64,000 nucleotides of DNA from Pseudomonas sp. CROZ-RG-20F-R04-15 (GTDB lineage Bacteria; Pseudomonadota; Gammaproteobacteria; Pseudomonadales; Pseudomonadaceae). The first letter of the stretch is position 1. Every line of letters starts with the position of its first letter. A model generated the notes under the pieces. It had not been told where the DNA came from. It saw only the letters and a list, made by a program, of their open reading frames with translations, and made no database searches. Location: the NCBI RefSeq assembly GCF_022662375.1, contig NZ_JAKNQL010000008.1, positions 124,001 through 188,000 on the forward strand. The letters run 5' to 3'. Below, one piece after another: positions 46,623 to 55,940 of the stretch. The position numbers and the translations under genes were made by a program.

Positions 46623-46699
46623 TGGCGCACCCGGCAGGACTCGAACCTGCGACCATCCGCTTAGAAGGCGGATGCTCTATCCAGCTGAGCTACGGGCGC
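46623..46699 (-). tRNA. tRNA-Arg(TCT)
   Basis: 77 bases beginning GCGCCCGTAGCTCAGCTGG, anticodon loop CTTCTAA (reads AGA), T arm GCAGGTTCGAGTCCTGC, encoded CCA. First gene of the cluster behind the promoter at 46817-46843. Confidence 0.96.
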
Positions 46700-46816
46700 C
46701 TTATTAATCTGTACTCTTAAAGGACTACAAACTAAGTGCTTTCCGGTGTTGCAGAACCTTGATTCCGCTTCACCTTCTTAACCAGTGCTAGGCTGTGCCC
46801 GACAAGTGCGACGAAT

Positions 46817-46843
46817 AGTATAGAGCGCTCCAAAGGTCGTCAA
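46817..46843 (-). promoter_or_regulatory. Promoter of the tRNA cluster
   Basis: On the minus strand TTGACG (46843-46838) and TATACT (46822-46817) are spaced 15 bases, with near-consensus boxes, about 115 bases before tRNA-Arg. The spacing is a little short. Confidence 0.6.
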
Positions 46844-46974
46844 ATCCTTTTTGAAAAAAATTCATTTAATTAAAGGAGTTAGAGGAATTTGCTGACCAAG
46901 CGCCTTTGCCCTCACCGCTCGACATGCGAGAATGCGTTCTCATTTTTTCCCCTCTCGATGGTTAATCACGCGCA

Positions 46975-47829
46975 ATGACTGCACAACTAATCGACGGCAA
47001 ATCGATCGCCGCCAGCCTGCGCCAGCAGATCGCCCAAAGAGTTGCCGAGCGTCGCCAGCAAGGCCTGCGCACTCCCGGCCTCGCGGTGATCCTGGTCGGC
47101 AGCGATCCTGCCTCTCAGGTTTATGTCTCGCACAAGCGTAAAGACTGTGAAGAGGTTGGCTTCCTCTCTCAAGCCTACGACCTGCCCTCCGACACCACGC
47201 AAGACGCGTTGACCGATCTGATCGATCGCCTCAACGACGACCCTGCGATCGACGGCATCCTGCTGCAGCTGCCGCTGCCCGAGCACCTGGACGCCTCCAA
47301 ATTGCTGGAGCGCATTCGTCCGGACAAAGACGTCGACGGTTTCCACCCTTATAACGTCGGTCGCCTGGCCCAGCGCATTCCGCTGCTACGTCCGTGCACA
47401 CCTAAAGGCATCATGACCCTGCTGGAAAGCACTGGCGCTGACCTTTATGGCATGGACGCAGTGGTTGTCGGCGCGTCCAACATCGTCGGTCGCCCGATGG
47501 CGATGGAGTTGTTGTTGGCCGGTTGCACCGTGACCGTGACTCACCGCTTCACCAAGGATCTGGCCGGCCACGTCGGTCGTGCCGATCTGGTGGTGGTGGC
47601 CGCCGGCAAGCCGGGCCTGGTCAAAGGCGAGTGGATCAAGGAAGGCGCGATCGTGATCGACGTCGGCATCAACCGTCAGGACGACGGCAAACTGGTCGGT
47701 GACGTTGTCTACGAAACCGCCCTGCCCCGCGCCGGCTGGATTACTCCAGTACCGGGCGGTGTCGGCCCGATGACTCGCGCCTGCCTGCTGGAAAACACCC
47801 TTTACGCCGCAGAAACCCTGCACGCTTGA
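46975..47829 (+). CDS. folD: Methylenetetrahydrofolate dehydrogenase/cyclohydrolase FolD
   Basis: 284 residues, full length. Family signatures [13 protein letters not shown] and the PGGVGPMT motif near the C-terminus; Rossmann NADP site [17 protein letters not shown]; active-site lysine region [12 protein letters not shown]. It interconverts 5,10-methylene- and 10-formyl-tetrahydrofolate for purine and formyl-Met synthesis. Divergent from the tRNA cluster, the order I recall from P. aeruginosa. Confidence 0.97.
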   Translation: MTAQLIDGKSIAASLRQQIAQRVAERRQQGLRTPGLAVILVGSDPASQVYVSHKRKDCEEVGFLSQAYDLPSDTTQDALTDLIDRLNDDPAIDGILLQLPLPEHLDASKLLERIRPDKDVDGFHPYNVGRLAQRIPLLRPCTPKGIMTLLESTGADLYGMDAVVVGASNIVGRPMAMELLLAGCTVTVTHRFTKDLAGHVGRADLVVVAAGKPGLVKGEWIKEGAIVIDVGINRQDDGKLVGDVVYETALPRAGWITPVPGGVGPMTRACLLENTLYAAETLHA

Positions 47830-47849
47830 GTCGTCGTTTTCAGCGATAG

Positions 47850-47876
47850 AAAAACCCGCCTCGTGCGGGTTTTTTC
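47850..47876 (+). terminator. Terminator of folD
   Basis: AAAACCCGC-CTCGT-GCGGGTTTTTT begins 21 bases after the folD stop. Confidence 0.9.
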
Positions 47877-48059
47877 ATGCCTGAGAAAAAACTGTAACCG
47901 TTCGCCGGAAACCCCTCTTTTTACAGGCCTTTTCACGAGATTTTCAGGTCATTCAAACAACCATCGACAGATCTTCAGCCATACTCCTAGAATGCGACGC
48001 TTTGAAGAAATAACCCGTTACAAACAAACGGAATATCCAACCTTTATGAGTTCGCCCGC

Positions 48060-48998
48060 GTGAAAATTCGTCTTTCGATTCTGAGCCTGTTTTTTGCTTT
48101 TACAGGCACATTCATCACGCCAACGATCAACGCTGCGGAAACCACCGCTGCCCCACGTGATGCTTCGACCCTGAAGATCGCTTCCGGCAGCGCCCTGCTC
48201 ATGGATATGCAGACCAACAAAGTCATCTATTCCAGCAATCCTGACGTGATCGTACCGATCGCTTCTGTCAGCAAGCTGATGACTGGACTGGTGGTGGTTG
48301 AAGCCCGGCAAAACATGGACGAATGGATCAATGTCGATATCAGCAACACGCCGGAAATGAAGGGCGTGTTCTCCCGAGTCAAACTGAAAAGTGAGCTGCC
48401 GCGCCGCGAGATGCTGCTGATTGCTCTGATGTCCTCGGAAAACCGTGCCGCCGCCAGTCTGGCGCACCACTACCCGGGCGGTTATGCCGCCTTCATCGCG
48501 GCGATGAACGCCAAGGCCAAGGCACTGGGCATGACCAACACGCACTACGTCGAGCCGACTGGCTTGTCCGAACGCAACGTCTCTACCGCGCGTGACTTGA
48601 GCAAGTTGCTGGTCGCCGCGAGCAAATATCCGATTCTCAGCGAACTCACCACCACCAAGGAAAAGACCGTGTCGTTCCGCAAACCCAATTACACCCTGGG
48701 TTTCCGCAACACCGATCACTTGGTCAACAAGGCTGATTGGGACATCAAGATCACCAAGACCGGTTTCACCAACCCCGCCGGTCACTGCCTGGTACTGGTG
48801 ACGAAAATGGGCAACCGCCCGGTCGCGCTGGTCATTCTCGACGCGTTCGGCAAGTACACCCACTTTGCCGATGCCAGCCGTATTCGCAGTTGGGTAGAAA
48901 CCGGGCGCAGCGCCAGCGTTCCGGCGGTGGCTCAGCAGTACAAAGCTGAGAAAAACCTCAAGAATCGCCAGAGCGGCGTAGTAGAAGCGTCCAAGTAA
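48060..48998 (+). CDS. pbpG: D-alanyl-D-alanine endopeptidase (PBP7/8)
   Basis: 312 residues starting with GTG. Signal peptide (about 1-25, [16 protein letters not shown]). Penicillin-binding motifs SVSK (acyl-serine), SEN and KTG (ITKTGFT) are all present. It is a periplasmic endopeptidase that cuts DD-crosslinks of peptidoglycan. The GTG lacks a good ribosome site and overlaps the stop of a tiny upstream reading frame (ATG 48046, TGA 48061-48063), so initiation may be coupled to it. Confidence 0.93.
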   Translation: MKIRLSILSLFFAFTGTFITPTINAAETTAAPRDASTLKIASGSALLMDMQTNKVIYSSNPDVIVPIASVSKLMTGLVVVEARQNMDEWINVDISNTPEMKGVFSRVKLKSELPRREMLLIALMSSENRAAASLAHHYPGGYAAFIAAMNAKAKALGMTNTHYVEPTGLSERNVSTARDLSKLLVAASKYPILSELTTTKEKTVSFRKPNYTLGFRNTDHLVNKADWDIKITKTGFTNPAGHCLVLVTKMGNRPVALVILDAFGKYTHFADASRIRSWVETGRSASVPAVAQQYKAEKNLKNRQSGVVEASK

Positions 48999-49012
48999 GC
49001 CACCGCACAAGA

Positions 49013-49041
49013 AAAAGCCCCGAATCCTCGGGGCTTTTTTT
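49013..49041. terminator. Bidirectional terminator after pbpG
   Basis: AAAAAGCCCCGA-ATCC-TCGGGGCTTTTT, 12-bp stem with A and T flanks. It serves pbpG and the converging small acidic gene. Confidence 0.9.
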
Positions 49042-49051
49042 CGCCTGCGTA

Positions 49052-49258
49052 TCAGTCATTTGGCAGCGGCATCTGGTCGTCATCGGGGATGCCATCGCCC
49101 GCACTCGGATCCCGCGAAGGTTCCGGCGTCATGATATTGGGCCGGGCCATCGGGTCGCGCAGCGGGCTGTCCGGGTCCAGCACCGGATCAATCTCCGGCT
49201 CTGGAGTGGTAGGCACGCTGTCCGGTTTCTGGTCATCGAAGCTTGAATCGGTACTCAT
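49052..49258 (-). CDS. Small acidic Asp/Pro-rich protein (second of pair)
   Basis: 68 residues from the ATG at 49258, with GAGG 5 bases upstream. Very rich in Asp, Pro and Ser (EPEIDPVLDPDSPLRDP), with no hydrophobic core, so probably intrinsically disordered. It lies 12 bases after the similar protein encoded at 49271, likely one operon. Function unknown. Confidence 0.72.
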   Translation of the reverse strand: MSTDSSFDDQKPDSVPTTPEPEIDPVLDPDSPLRDPMARPNIMTPEPSRDPSAGDGIPDDDQMPLPND

Positions 49259-49270
49259 ACGCACCTCACA

Positions 49271-49477
49271 TCAAGGTTTCAGATTGGCTAACGGGTCATA
49301 AGGCTTGGCCGGCTGCTTGTCGTCCTCGCCGGGTTTCACGTCTTTCGGCGCTTTCGCCGGGCCGACGGGATCGACTTGCGGATCATCGAGATCCGGTGAA
49401 TCCGGATCGAAGCCCAGATCATGACCCGAAGAATGTTCGGACGAATGCGGGCCTTTCGGCGATGGGGAATCTGCCAT
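49271..49477 (-). CDS. Small acidic Asp/Pro-rich protein (first of pair)
   Basis: 68 residues from the ATG at 49477, with a perfect AGGAGG 5 bases upstream. Composition is like that of the next gene (DPDSPDLDDPQVDPVGP), disordered and acidic, ending PYDPLANLKP. The strong ribosome site argues that it is expressed. Function unknown; the pair may be a tandem duplication. Confidence 0.75.
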   Translation of the reverse strand: MADSPSPKGPHSSEHSSGHDLGFDPDSPDLDDPQVDPVGPAKAPKDVKPGEDDKQPAKPYDPLANLKP

Positions 49478-49564
49478 GCTCACCTCCTGATTGACCCGAA
49501 AACGGGTTATAGGCGTAAGAGGCTTGCCGGGCGCAGTCGTGCCCGGCAGATGACGAACGGAGAC

Positions 49565-50239
49565 TCAGTGTGCCGCCAACGCCTTGCGCGCCTGCGCTGC
49601 TTCGTTTTCCTGACCGGCCTGCGCCAGTTCATCCGCCGCTTTGAGCCAGCGCTGACGGTCGACGGCTGCCGGGATCTGCGACGGTTTCTGAATCAGCACG
49701 GCCCAGCCACCGGACTTTTCCAGCGCCGATTCAAAGGAACTGAAACTCATCAGTTCGCGGCGATTCATGCCGGCACGCAGCAGTACCTTCTGTTTATTGC
49801 GGTCGTAGCCCGACAGGATCGCGTAACGCGGCTCGGCCCAGAACGCCGAACCTTCGCTCAAACGCACCATCACCGGATATCCCGCCGCCACTTGCGTCAA
49901 AAGCGCAGGCAGATTGCTGTCCAGTGGATAAACCACCATGCCGTATTCGCGGGCAAGGTTCTGGATATTCTGCTGCAGCTTGTCTTCGGCACCCGGCAAG
50001 TGCAGTGGTTTTTCCAGTAAGCCCGGGGTAATCACGACGCCCTGCTGCGACAACAGGCTGGCCAGCACTTGCGGCCCGCTCTGATTGGCTTCGCCGCGGT
50101 AGAACGTGCCGCTGAGTTCGACCCGTTCCGGCAGGCGCTTGACCTCAGGCGCGACACTGCCTGCACACCCGGCCAACAGGGCCGCGCAACCCGCCACCAG
50201 TAGCGCCGCACGAATTCGAGAAAATACCTGCACCATCAT
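49565..50239 (-). CDS. C39-peptidase-fold lipoprotein without catalytic residues
   Basis: About 224 residues. Lipoprotein signal with lipobox LLAGC. The rest aligns by eye with the bacterial C39-like (papain-fold) lipoprotein family. The nucleophile motif reads NQSGPQVLA, with Ser for Cys in QCGPxxLA. The histidine site reads PRYAILSGYD where HYxVxxGYD is usual. The C-terminal part PAAVDRQRWLKAADELAQAG is the helical, TPR-like end common in this family. It is probably a binding protein rather than a protease. Monocistronic. Confidence 0.75.
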   Translation of the reverse strand: MMVQVFSRIRAALLVAGCAALLAGCAGSVAPEVKRLPERVELSGTFYRGEANQSGPQVLASLLSQQGVVITPGLLEKPLHLPGAEDKLQQNIQNLAREYGMVVYPLDSNLPALLTQVAAGYPVMVRLSEGSAFWAEPRYAILSGYDRNKQKVLLRAGMNRRELMSFSSFESALEKSGGWAVLIQKPSQIPAAVDRQRWLKAADELAQAGQENEAAQARKALAAH

Positions 50240-50470
50240 CACTCTCTGTTCAGACGCCGGTCATCGTGTTCCGGCAACGCCTGCGATCATAGGGCCGCGC
50301 CCGGCTGCGGTATAGCCTTAAGCGGCAGACCCATCGATTGCATAGAGCAAAGTGATTGGTCGCAATCGACCTTTGGTCAATAGTCTGAAACACCCCATTG
50401 TCTAGACTGTCACTGAAACAGAGCGAATTGAAAAAGTGTGGGCCCGATGCAGGGCGAAGAGGAGGCACTG

Positions 50471-50641
50471 ATGAGCCTGACCATGACCATTGTGATGTTG
50501 ATTGCCGGCTGGCTGGCCGTGGCCGCTGCCATGTTGTGGGGGGTGCTGCGGGTTTCGCGGCGCCATCATCACCATCCGGTTCAGCCTGCTGCGGTTGAGA
50601 AAGCCGAGGAACACCGAGTGCGTCACGCGGCCGCGCATTGA
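50471..50641 (+). CDS. Small single-pass membrane protein
   Basis: 56 residues from the ATG at 50471, with AGGAGG 5 bases upstream. One membrane helix (TIVMLIAGWLAVAAAMLWGVLRV) followed by a basic, histidine-rich tail (SRRHHHHPVQPA, EEHRVRHAAAH). The tail should be cytoplasmic by the positive-inside rule. Function unknown; the four-histidine run could bind metal. Confidence 0.7.
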   Translation: MSLTMTIVMLIAGWLAVAAAMLWGVLRVSRRHHHHPVQPAAVEKAEEHRVRHAAAH

Positions 50642-50654
50642 GGATTAACGTCAA

Positions 50655-50845
50655 AAGCGAAAAGCCCCTCACCCTAGCCCTCTCCCAGAGGGAGAGGGGA
50701 CTGACCGAGTTGTTTATTCGAGTTACGCCGACCTGAAATACCGAGCCGAACTCAAGACCAAAATACCCCACAATTCGGCTCCCTCTCCCTCTCCCTCTCC
50801 CTCTCCCTCGGGAGAGGGCTGGGGTGAGGGGCTGGCTCTATTCCA
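50655..50845. repeat. Dispersed inverted element, CCCTCACCCTAGCCCTCTCC type, with hexamer run
   Basis: Left arm CCCCTCACCCTAGCCCTCTC with its own small palindrome (CCCAGAGGGAGAGGGG), about 90 bases of unique sequence, and right arm GGGAGAGGGCTGGGGTGAGG. The right arm begins with five CTCCCT hexamers in tandem (50779-50809). The same arms recur at 55766-55935 and 63607-63835. Confidence 0.85.
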
Positions 50846-50863
50846 CGCTGCAAATCTTGAATC

Positions 50864-50904
50864 AAAAAAAACCGCCTGTTCTCTAAGAGTTCAGGCGGTT
50901 TTTT
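50864..50904. terminator. Bidirectional terminator after terC
   Basis: AAAAACCGCCTG and CAGGCGGTTTTTT form a 12-bp stem with a 13-base loop, 14 bases beyond the terC stop codon. Confidence 0.88.
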
Positions 50905-50917
50905 GTACTTTCAGCAG

Positions 50918-51667
50918 TTACGCGTGCTCAGCCAGCTTCTTCTGCTTAGCTCTGCGCGACATCATGTTCAGCACTTCAATCGAAGCCGAGAACGCCATCG
51001 CCGCATACACATAACCTTTCGGTACGTGGGCGCCGAAGCCTTCGGCGATCAGGGTCATACCGATCATGATCAGGAAGCCCAAGGCCAGCATCACCACCGT
51101 CGGGTTGTCGTTGATGAACTTGGCCAGCGGTTCAGCGGCAAACAGCATCACCAGCACCGACACCACCACCGCGATGATCATGATCGGCAAGTGTTCAGTC
51201 ATGCCGACGGCAGTAATGATGCTGTCGATCGAGAACACCATGTCGAGCATCAGGATCTGGCCAATAGCGGCAGCGAAACCCAGCGTAACCGTCGAGGTCG
51301 CCGACTTCGGATCTTCCGGCGCCGGGTCCATGCTGTGATGGATCTCGGTCGTGGCTTTCCAGACCAGGAACAGACCACCGGCGATCAGGATCATGTCCTT
51401 CCACGAGAAAGCCTGACCCAGAATCTCGATCACCGGTGCGGTCAACTGCACGATGAAGGCGATGGTGCTCAACAGCGCCAGACGCAGGATCAACGCCATG
51501 CCGATACCGATGCGGCGTGCTTTCTGCTGGTACTGCTTGGGCAATTTGTTGGTCAGGATCGAGATAAAGATCAGGTTATCGATGCCGAGCACGATTTCCA
51601 TCACCACCAATGTGGCCAAAGCAACCCAGGCGGTGGGGCTGGCGGCGAGCTGTAACAGATATTCCAT
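50918..51667 (-). CDS. TerC-family integral membrane protein
   Basis: 249 residues with seven to eight membrane helices. TerC motifs [15 protein letters not shown] and [18 protein letters not shown] carry the paired acidic residues thought to bind a metal ion. Families of this type are linked to tellurite resistance and to manganese export. No tellurite operon is present, so a role in metal homeostasis is more likely. RBS and start are ordinary. Confidence 0.9.
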   Translation of the reverse strand: MEYLLQLAASPTAWVALATLVVMEIVLGIDNLIFISILTNKLPKQYQQKARRIGIGMALILRLALLSTIAFIVQLTAPVIEILGQAFSWKDMILIAGGLFLVWKATTEIHHSMDPAPEDPKSATSTVTLGFAAAIGQILMLDMVFSIDSIITAVGMTEHLPIMIIAVVVSVLVMLFAAEPLAKFINDNPTVVMLALGFLIMIGMTLIAEGFGAHVPKGYVYAAMAFSASIEVLNMMSRRAKQKKLAEHA

Positions 51668-51696
51668 GGGTCAGTCCTGACTCTGTGTAAGACGAA

Positions 51697-51939
51697 TTAG
51701 ATGGTCTTGGAGGAAGATTCGGATTTTTCCGCGTCTTTTTCCGGTGTTTCTTTTTTCTCGATCAAGCCGCCGGTGGCATCACTCAGCGCTTGTTCCGCGG
51801 CTTTGTGGGTGTCGTCGATCGCTTGCTTGGCGCTTTCGGCAGCCTTGCCCATCAATTGTTGGGCGCTTTTCTCGGCTTGATCGCAACCGGCCAGAAGCAG
51901 TAAAGACGTAAACATCAGCGCAGGGATCGTGTATTTCAT
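51697..51939 (-). CDS. Small helical lipoprotein
   Basis: 80 residues from the ATG at 51939, with AAGGAA 5 bases upstream. Lipobox LLAGC gives a mature lipoprotein. It consists of amphipathic helices (AEKSAQQLMGKAAESAKQAIDDTHKAAEQALSD, in parts) with a charged Lys/Glu/Ser tail. It lies 29 bases after the start of terC, upstream on the same strand, so it may be its first cistron. Function unknown. Confidence 0.78.
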   Translation of the reverse strand: MKYTIPALMFTSLLLLAGCDQAEKSAQQLMGKAAESAKQAIDDTHKAAEQALSDATGGLIEKKETPEKDAEKSESSSKTI

Positions 51940-52072
51940 AAGGTTTCCTTCGAATGAACAGACAGGGTCACAGACCGGCCGTCGATGGCTGGGCATTCTA
52001 GGGAGATGAACACTTCAGGAAAATTCGTATTTTTAGCGGCTATACTTCGGTTTTCACGAAGTGTAGATCGCC

Positions 52073-52972
52073 ATGCTCAACTACCGACAACTGCATTACT
52101 TCTGGGTTGTAGCCAAGACCGGCAGCATCGTGCGCGCCTGCGAGCAACTGAACCTGACGCCGCAGACCATCAGCGGGCAGATTTCCCTGCTTGAGCAAAC
52201 CTACGGCATAGAGTTGTTTCGACGGGTTGGCCGACAACTTGAACTGACTGAAGCCGGACGCCAGGCCCTGCCCTACGCCGAGCAGATGTTCCAGCTCGGT
52301 GGCGAACTGGAATTGATGCTGCGCGCCCAACCCAACGAACAGCAGATTCTGTTCCGCGTCGGTGTCGCCGACGTAGTGCCGAAATCCATCGTCTATCGCC
52401 TGATCGCGCCGACCATGGAGCTGAACGAACCGCTGCGCATCACCTGCCGCGAAGACAAACTCGAACGCTTGCTCGCCGATCTGGCCATCCAGCGCCTCGA
52501 CCTGGTGATCTCCGACAGCCCGATGCCCTCGCATCTGGACATCAAGGGCTACAGCCAGAAACTCGGTGAATGCGGGATCAGTTTCTTTGCCACCGCTGAA
52601 CTGGCGGCCCGATACGGTCAGGATTTCCCGCGCAGCCTGCACGGCGCGCCACTGCTGATTCCCGGCGCAGAAACCGTAGTGCGCAGCCGCTTGCAGCGTT
52701 GGTTTGCCGAGCAGCAGATCCAGCCGCAAATCGTCGGCGAGTTCGATGACAGTGCCTTGATGCAGGCGTTTGGCCAATCCGGCAGCGGGATTTTTATCGG
52801 CCCGAGCGTGATTGCCGATGAAGTGAAGCGCCAGTACGGCGTCGAGCTGATAGGCCAGACCGACGCGGTGACCGAGTCGTTCTATGCCATTTCGGTGGAA
52901 CGCAAGGTCAAGCACCCCGGCATCGTTGCGATTACCGAAGGTGCCCGACGCGAGCTGTTTACCGCGTTATGA
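52073..52972 (+). CDS. nhaR: LysR-type transcription activator NhaR
   Basis: 299 residues. It begins MLNYRQLHYFWVVAKTGSI, the NhaR-type start, with the helix-turn-helix LTPQTISGQISLLEQTYGIELF. The effector domain has QRLDLVISDSPMP, GECGISFFAT and GEFDDSALMQAFGQSG, all characteristic of NhaR. NhaR senses sodium and activates nhaA in enterics; no nhaA is nearby here. The leader has ACTTCG-GTTTTCA-CGAAGT just before the start. The gene overlaps the converging MFS gene by 6 bases. Confidence 0.88.
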   Translation: MLNYRQLHYFWVVAKTGSIVRACEQLNLTPQTISGQISLLEQTYGIELFRRVGRQLELTEAGRQALPYAEQMFQLGGELELMLRAQPNEQQILFRVGVADVVPKSIVYRLIAPTMELNEPLRITCREDKLERLLADLAIQRLDLVISDSPMPSHLDIKGYSQKLGECGISFFATAELAARYGQDFPRSLHGAPLLIPGAETVVRSRLQRWFAEQQIQPQIVGEFDDSALMQAFGQSGSGIFIGPSVIADEVKRQYGVELIGQTDAVTESFYAISVERKVKHPGIVAITEGARRELFTAL

Positions 52973-54130
52973 GGCCTCGGCGCACATTTCGCGCGGCTTG
53001 AGTGTCATCAGCACCATGGCGAGGAACACTGAGAGCAAGATGAAACCGGCGGCGGCAAAGCCGAGGAAGCCCAGACCCGCGCTGTCGATGACCCGGCCTC
53101 CGACGATAGCGCCTAGACCAATGCCCAGATTGGCCCCGGCGATGTTCAGCGAAGCGGCAAAGGCCGGCGCTTCCGGCGCAGCTTTCATCAGGCGCACATG
53201 GCTGACCAGGAACAATGCAGCCTGGGTGATGCCCCAGATTCCCATCGCCACCGCCAGCCCCAGTGGCGAGTGAATGTTCGGCACCAGCGAGACCATGCCG
53301 GAAATCATGAACGCACAGAACAACACCGACGCCCCCAGCGGATGGCGATCGACCGCACGACCGCCCAGCGAGTTGCCAATCAGCCCGACCGCGCCGAAGG
53401 CCATCAGGCACCAACCCACCACGGTGCCGTTGAACCCGGCAAGGCGCTCAAGGATGTCGGCCAGATAGGTGTAAGCGGTAAACATGCCGCTGAACACCAG
53501 AATCGACAGGACGATATGGCCGATCATCAACGGGCTGCGCAGGATCTTGAACTGCGAGCGGAAGCTGACCTGATGCTGGTGCAAACTGGTTTTAGGCAGG
53601 TAAACAAACAGCAGCAAGGCTTTGGCAAAAGCGATGACCGCCAGAATGCCAAAGGCACTGCGCCAGCCGAACGCGTCAGAAATCAGCGTGCCGACCGGGA
53701 TGCCGAACACCGTGGCGCAGACAATGCCGAAGCCGATCTTGGCGATCGCCCGACCGGCGAAATCCGGGCCGACGATGTCCACGGCGGTCTCACTGGCCAA
53801 CGCCCAGAACACCGGCAAACCGAGCGCCGGGATCAACCGGGCAATCGCCATCACCCAGATGTTCGGCGCCAGCGCCGCCACGGTATTCGCCAGACCAAAC
53901 ATGATCAGGATGCTGATAAACAGCTTGCGCCGCTCGAACCGGGCGAAATAGGCGGTCAGGAAAGGCCCGAACATCGCCACGGTAAAAGCGAACAGCGTCA
54001 CCAGCAATCCGGCCTGCGGGATGGTGACTTGAAGATCTCGGGCAATCGCCGGCAACAGGCCGACGATGACGAATTCCGTGGTCAGCACCGTGAACCCGGC
54101 GGCGGACAACAGAAGAATGGGCAACAGCAT
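52967..54130 (-). CDS. MFS exporter (DHA1-like)
   Basis: 387 residues from the ATG at 54130, with GGAG 6 bases upstream; the longer ORF has no site. Twelve membrane helices, LTAYFARFERRKLFI in loop 2-3, and GFGIVCATVFGIPVGTLISDAFGWR (read in parts) as the helix-5 antiporter motif. Related to arabinose/drug efflux permeases such as AraJ and YdeA. It converges on nhaR. Substrate unknown. Confidence 0.87.
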   Translation of the reverse strand: MLLPILLLSAAGFTVLTTEFVIVGLLPAIARDLQVTIPQAGLLVTLFAFTVAMFGPFLTAYFARFERRKLFISILIMFGLANTVAALAPNIWVMAIARLIPALGLPVFWALASETAVDIVGPDFAGRAIAKIGFGIVCATVFGIPVGTLISDAFGWRSAFGILAVIAFAKALLLFVYLPKTSLHQHQVSFRSQFKILRSPLMIGHIVLSILVFSGMFTAYTYLADILERLAGFNGTVVGWCLMAFGAVGLIGNSLGGRAVDRHPLGASVLFCAFMISGMVSLVPNIHSPLGLAVAMGIWGITQAALFLVSHVRLMKAAPEAPAFAASLNIAGANLGIGLGAIVGGRVIDSAGLGFLGFAAAGFILLSVFLAMVLMTLKPREMCAEAS

Positions 54131-54467
54131 GCGCAACTCCAGCAAAACGACGACACCAGCGTTGACCCGGAGGCCCGCTGGCAGAGTTTGAAAATAAGGA
54201 TGCGCAATCTTAACAGAGTGTGTCCAGGCTGACTTGCACAAACCTGTCTATCTCGTCGATCTATCGGGTGGCAGATCGTCACATGCCTGAAGGATAAGGC
54301 CTACGCTGTGATAAAGTCCGCGCCCTGAAAAACGTACAGCCTATTCAGCGGCCTGTTTAATGGCGTTGATGTCGCCTCAACACTTTCGGTTCGTGGCACT
54401 GATCTGCCCCCGTTTTACCAGTGCTTCCACGCAACCTTGCACCCTATAAAAAATCAGAGATGCCGTT
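54131..54467. other. Gap between the MFS gene and sstT
   Basis: No gene is supported. The region should hold the divergent promoters of both genes. TGTGATAAAGT (54308 area) is a possible -10 region and the sstT leader of about 150 bases has no obvious riboswitch. A minus-strand ORF at 54377-54685 is a shadow of sstT. Confidence 0.45.
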
Positions 54468-55700
54468 ATGACCGCTTCTTCCCCTTCTCTATTGCAACGC
54501 TTGAAAAACCTCAGCCTGGTCACCCAGATCGTGATCGGCCTGATCGCCGGTATTGCGCTGGCCCTGATTGCGCCTGAGCTGGCCAAATCCACAGCGTTCA
54601 TCGGCAAGGTGTTCGTTTCGGCGTTGAAAGCCGTCGCACCGATTCTGGTGTTCGTCCTCGTGATGGCGTCGATTGCCAACCACAAGCACGGTCAGGAAAC
54701 GCATATCCGCCCGATTCTGTTCCTCTATCTGCTGGGCACCTTCGCCGCAGCAGTGGTGGCCGTGGTTGCCAGCATGGCGTTCCCGTCGCATCTGGTGCTG
54801 TCCACCGAAAACGTTGCGGTCACCGCGCCGGGCGGCATTGGCGAAGTGTTGCAAAGCCTGCTGTTGAGCGTGGTCGATAACCCGGTCAGCGCGCTGATGA
54901 ACGCCAATTTCATCGGCATTCTGGCCTGGGCGATCGGCATGGGCATCGCGATTCGCCATGCCGGCGACACCACCCGCGAAGTGCTGGGTGATCTGTCCAA
55001 CGGCGTGACGGTGATCGTGCGCGTCGTGATTCGTTTCGCCCCGCTGGGTATTTTCGGTCTGGTCGCTTCGACTCTCGCCACCTCCGGCTTCGGTGCGCTG
55101 ATCGGTTATGCGCACCTGCTGGCCGTCCTGCTCGGCTGCATGCTGTTCGTGGCGCTGGTGATGAACCCGCTGATCGTGTTCTGGAAGCTGCGTCGCAACC
55201 CGTACCCGCTGACCCTCAAGTGCCTGCGTGAAAGCGGTATCACCGCGTTTTTCACCCGCAGCTCGGCGGCGAACATTCCGGTCAACCTGGAACTGAGCAA
55301 GCGCCTGGGTCTGCATGAAGACACCTATTCGGTGTCGATCCCGCTGGGTGCGACCATCAACATGGCTGGCGCGGCTATCACCATTACCGTACTGACCCTG
55401 GCTGCCGTGCACACCTTGGGCATTGCCGTGGACATTCCGACCGCGATCCTGCTCAGCCTTGTGGCGGCGATTTGCGCATGTGGCGCCTCGGGTGTGGCTG
55501 GCGGTTCGTTGCTGCTGATTCCACTGGCGTGCAGCCTGTTCGGGATTCCGAGCGAGATTGCCATGCAGGTAGTGGCGGTCGGTTTCATTATTGGCGTGTT
55601 GCAGGACTCGGCGGAGACGGCGCTGAACTCGTCGACGGACGTGCTGTTTACCGCTGCGGCGTGTTTGGGTGAAGAAGAAAAGGCCCAGCGTACGGCTTGA
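54468..55700 (+). CDS. sstT: Serine/threonine:sodium symporter SstT
   Basis: 410 residues of the dicarboxylate/amino acid:cation symporter (DAACS) family. Two re-entrant hairpins with serine-rich HP1 ([13 protein letters not shown]) and the conserved helix-7 motif [12 protein letters not shown], where NMDGTA is found in glutamate carriers; SstT keeps the neutral form. HP2 is [19 protein letters not shown]. It imports serine and threonine with sodium. Single gene with its own terminator. Confidence 0.94.
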   Translation: MTASSPSLLQRLKNLSLVTQIVIGLIAGIALALIAPELAKSTAFIGKVFVSALKAVAPILVFVLVMASIANHKHGQETHIRPILFLYLLGTFAAAVVAVVASMAFPSHLVLSTENVAVTAPGGIGEVLQSLLLSVVDNPVSALMNANFIGILAWAIGMGIAIRHAGDTTREVLGDLSNGVTVIVRVVIRFAPLGIFGLVASTLATSGFGALIGYAHLLAVLLGCMLFVALVMNPLIVFWKLRRNPYPLTLKCLRESGITAFFTRSSAANIPVNLELSKRLGLHEDTYSVSIPLGATINMAGAAITITVLTLAAVHTLGIAVDIPTAILLSLVAAICACGASGVAGGSLLLIPLACSLFGIPSEIAMQVVAVGFIIGVLQDSAETALNSSTDVLFTAAACLGEEEKAQRTA

Positions 55701-55714
55701 TATTCGCTGTAATG

Positions 55715-55752
55715 AAAAGCCCGCCATGGTGTGAACCTTGGCGGGCTTTTTT
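55715..55752 (+). terminator. Terminator of sstT
   Basis: AAAAGCCCGCCA and TGGCGGGCTTTTTT pair around TGGTGTGAACCT, beginning about 15 bases after the stop. Confidence 0.9.
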
Positions 55753-55765
55753 GTGGCTGAGATCT

Positions 55766-55935
55766 TTTCCCCCTCACCCCAACCCTCTCCCCCAAGGGGG
55801 CGAGGGGGAAGGGAGCCGATCGTTGTTGCCTTCCAGACTTGAGTTCGACTTGATATTTCACGTCGGTGTATCTCGAACCAACAACTCGGTCAGTCCCCTC
55901 TCCCTCCGGGAGAGGGCTAGGGTGAGGGGCTTTTG
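55766..55935. repeat. Dispersed inverted element, CCCTCACCC type (second copy)
   Basis: CCCCCTCACCCCAACCCTCT at the left and GGGAGAGGGCTAGGGTGAGG at the right, with about 90 bases between. The inner part shares GAGTTCGACTTGATATTTCA-like wording with the copies at 50655 and 63607, so the middle is also partly conserved. Confidence 0.85.
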
Positions 55936-55940
55936 ACTTT

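Noticed and set aside
53198..54232. 344-codon plus-strand ORF rich in Arg/Gln/His
   Set aside because: Antisense shadow of the MFS exporter at 52967-54130.
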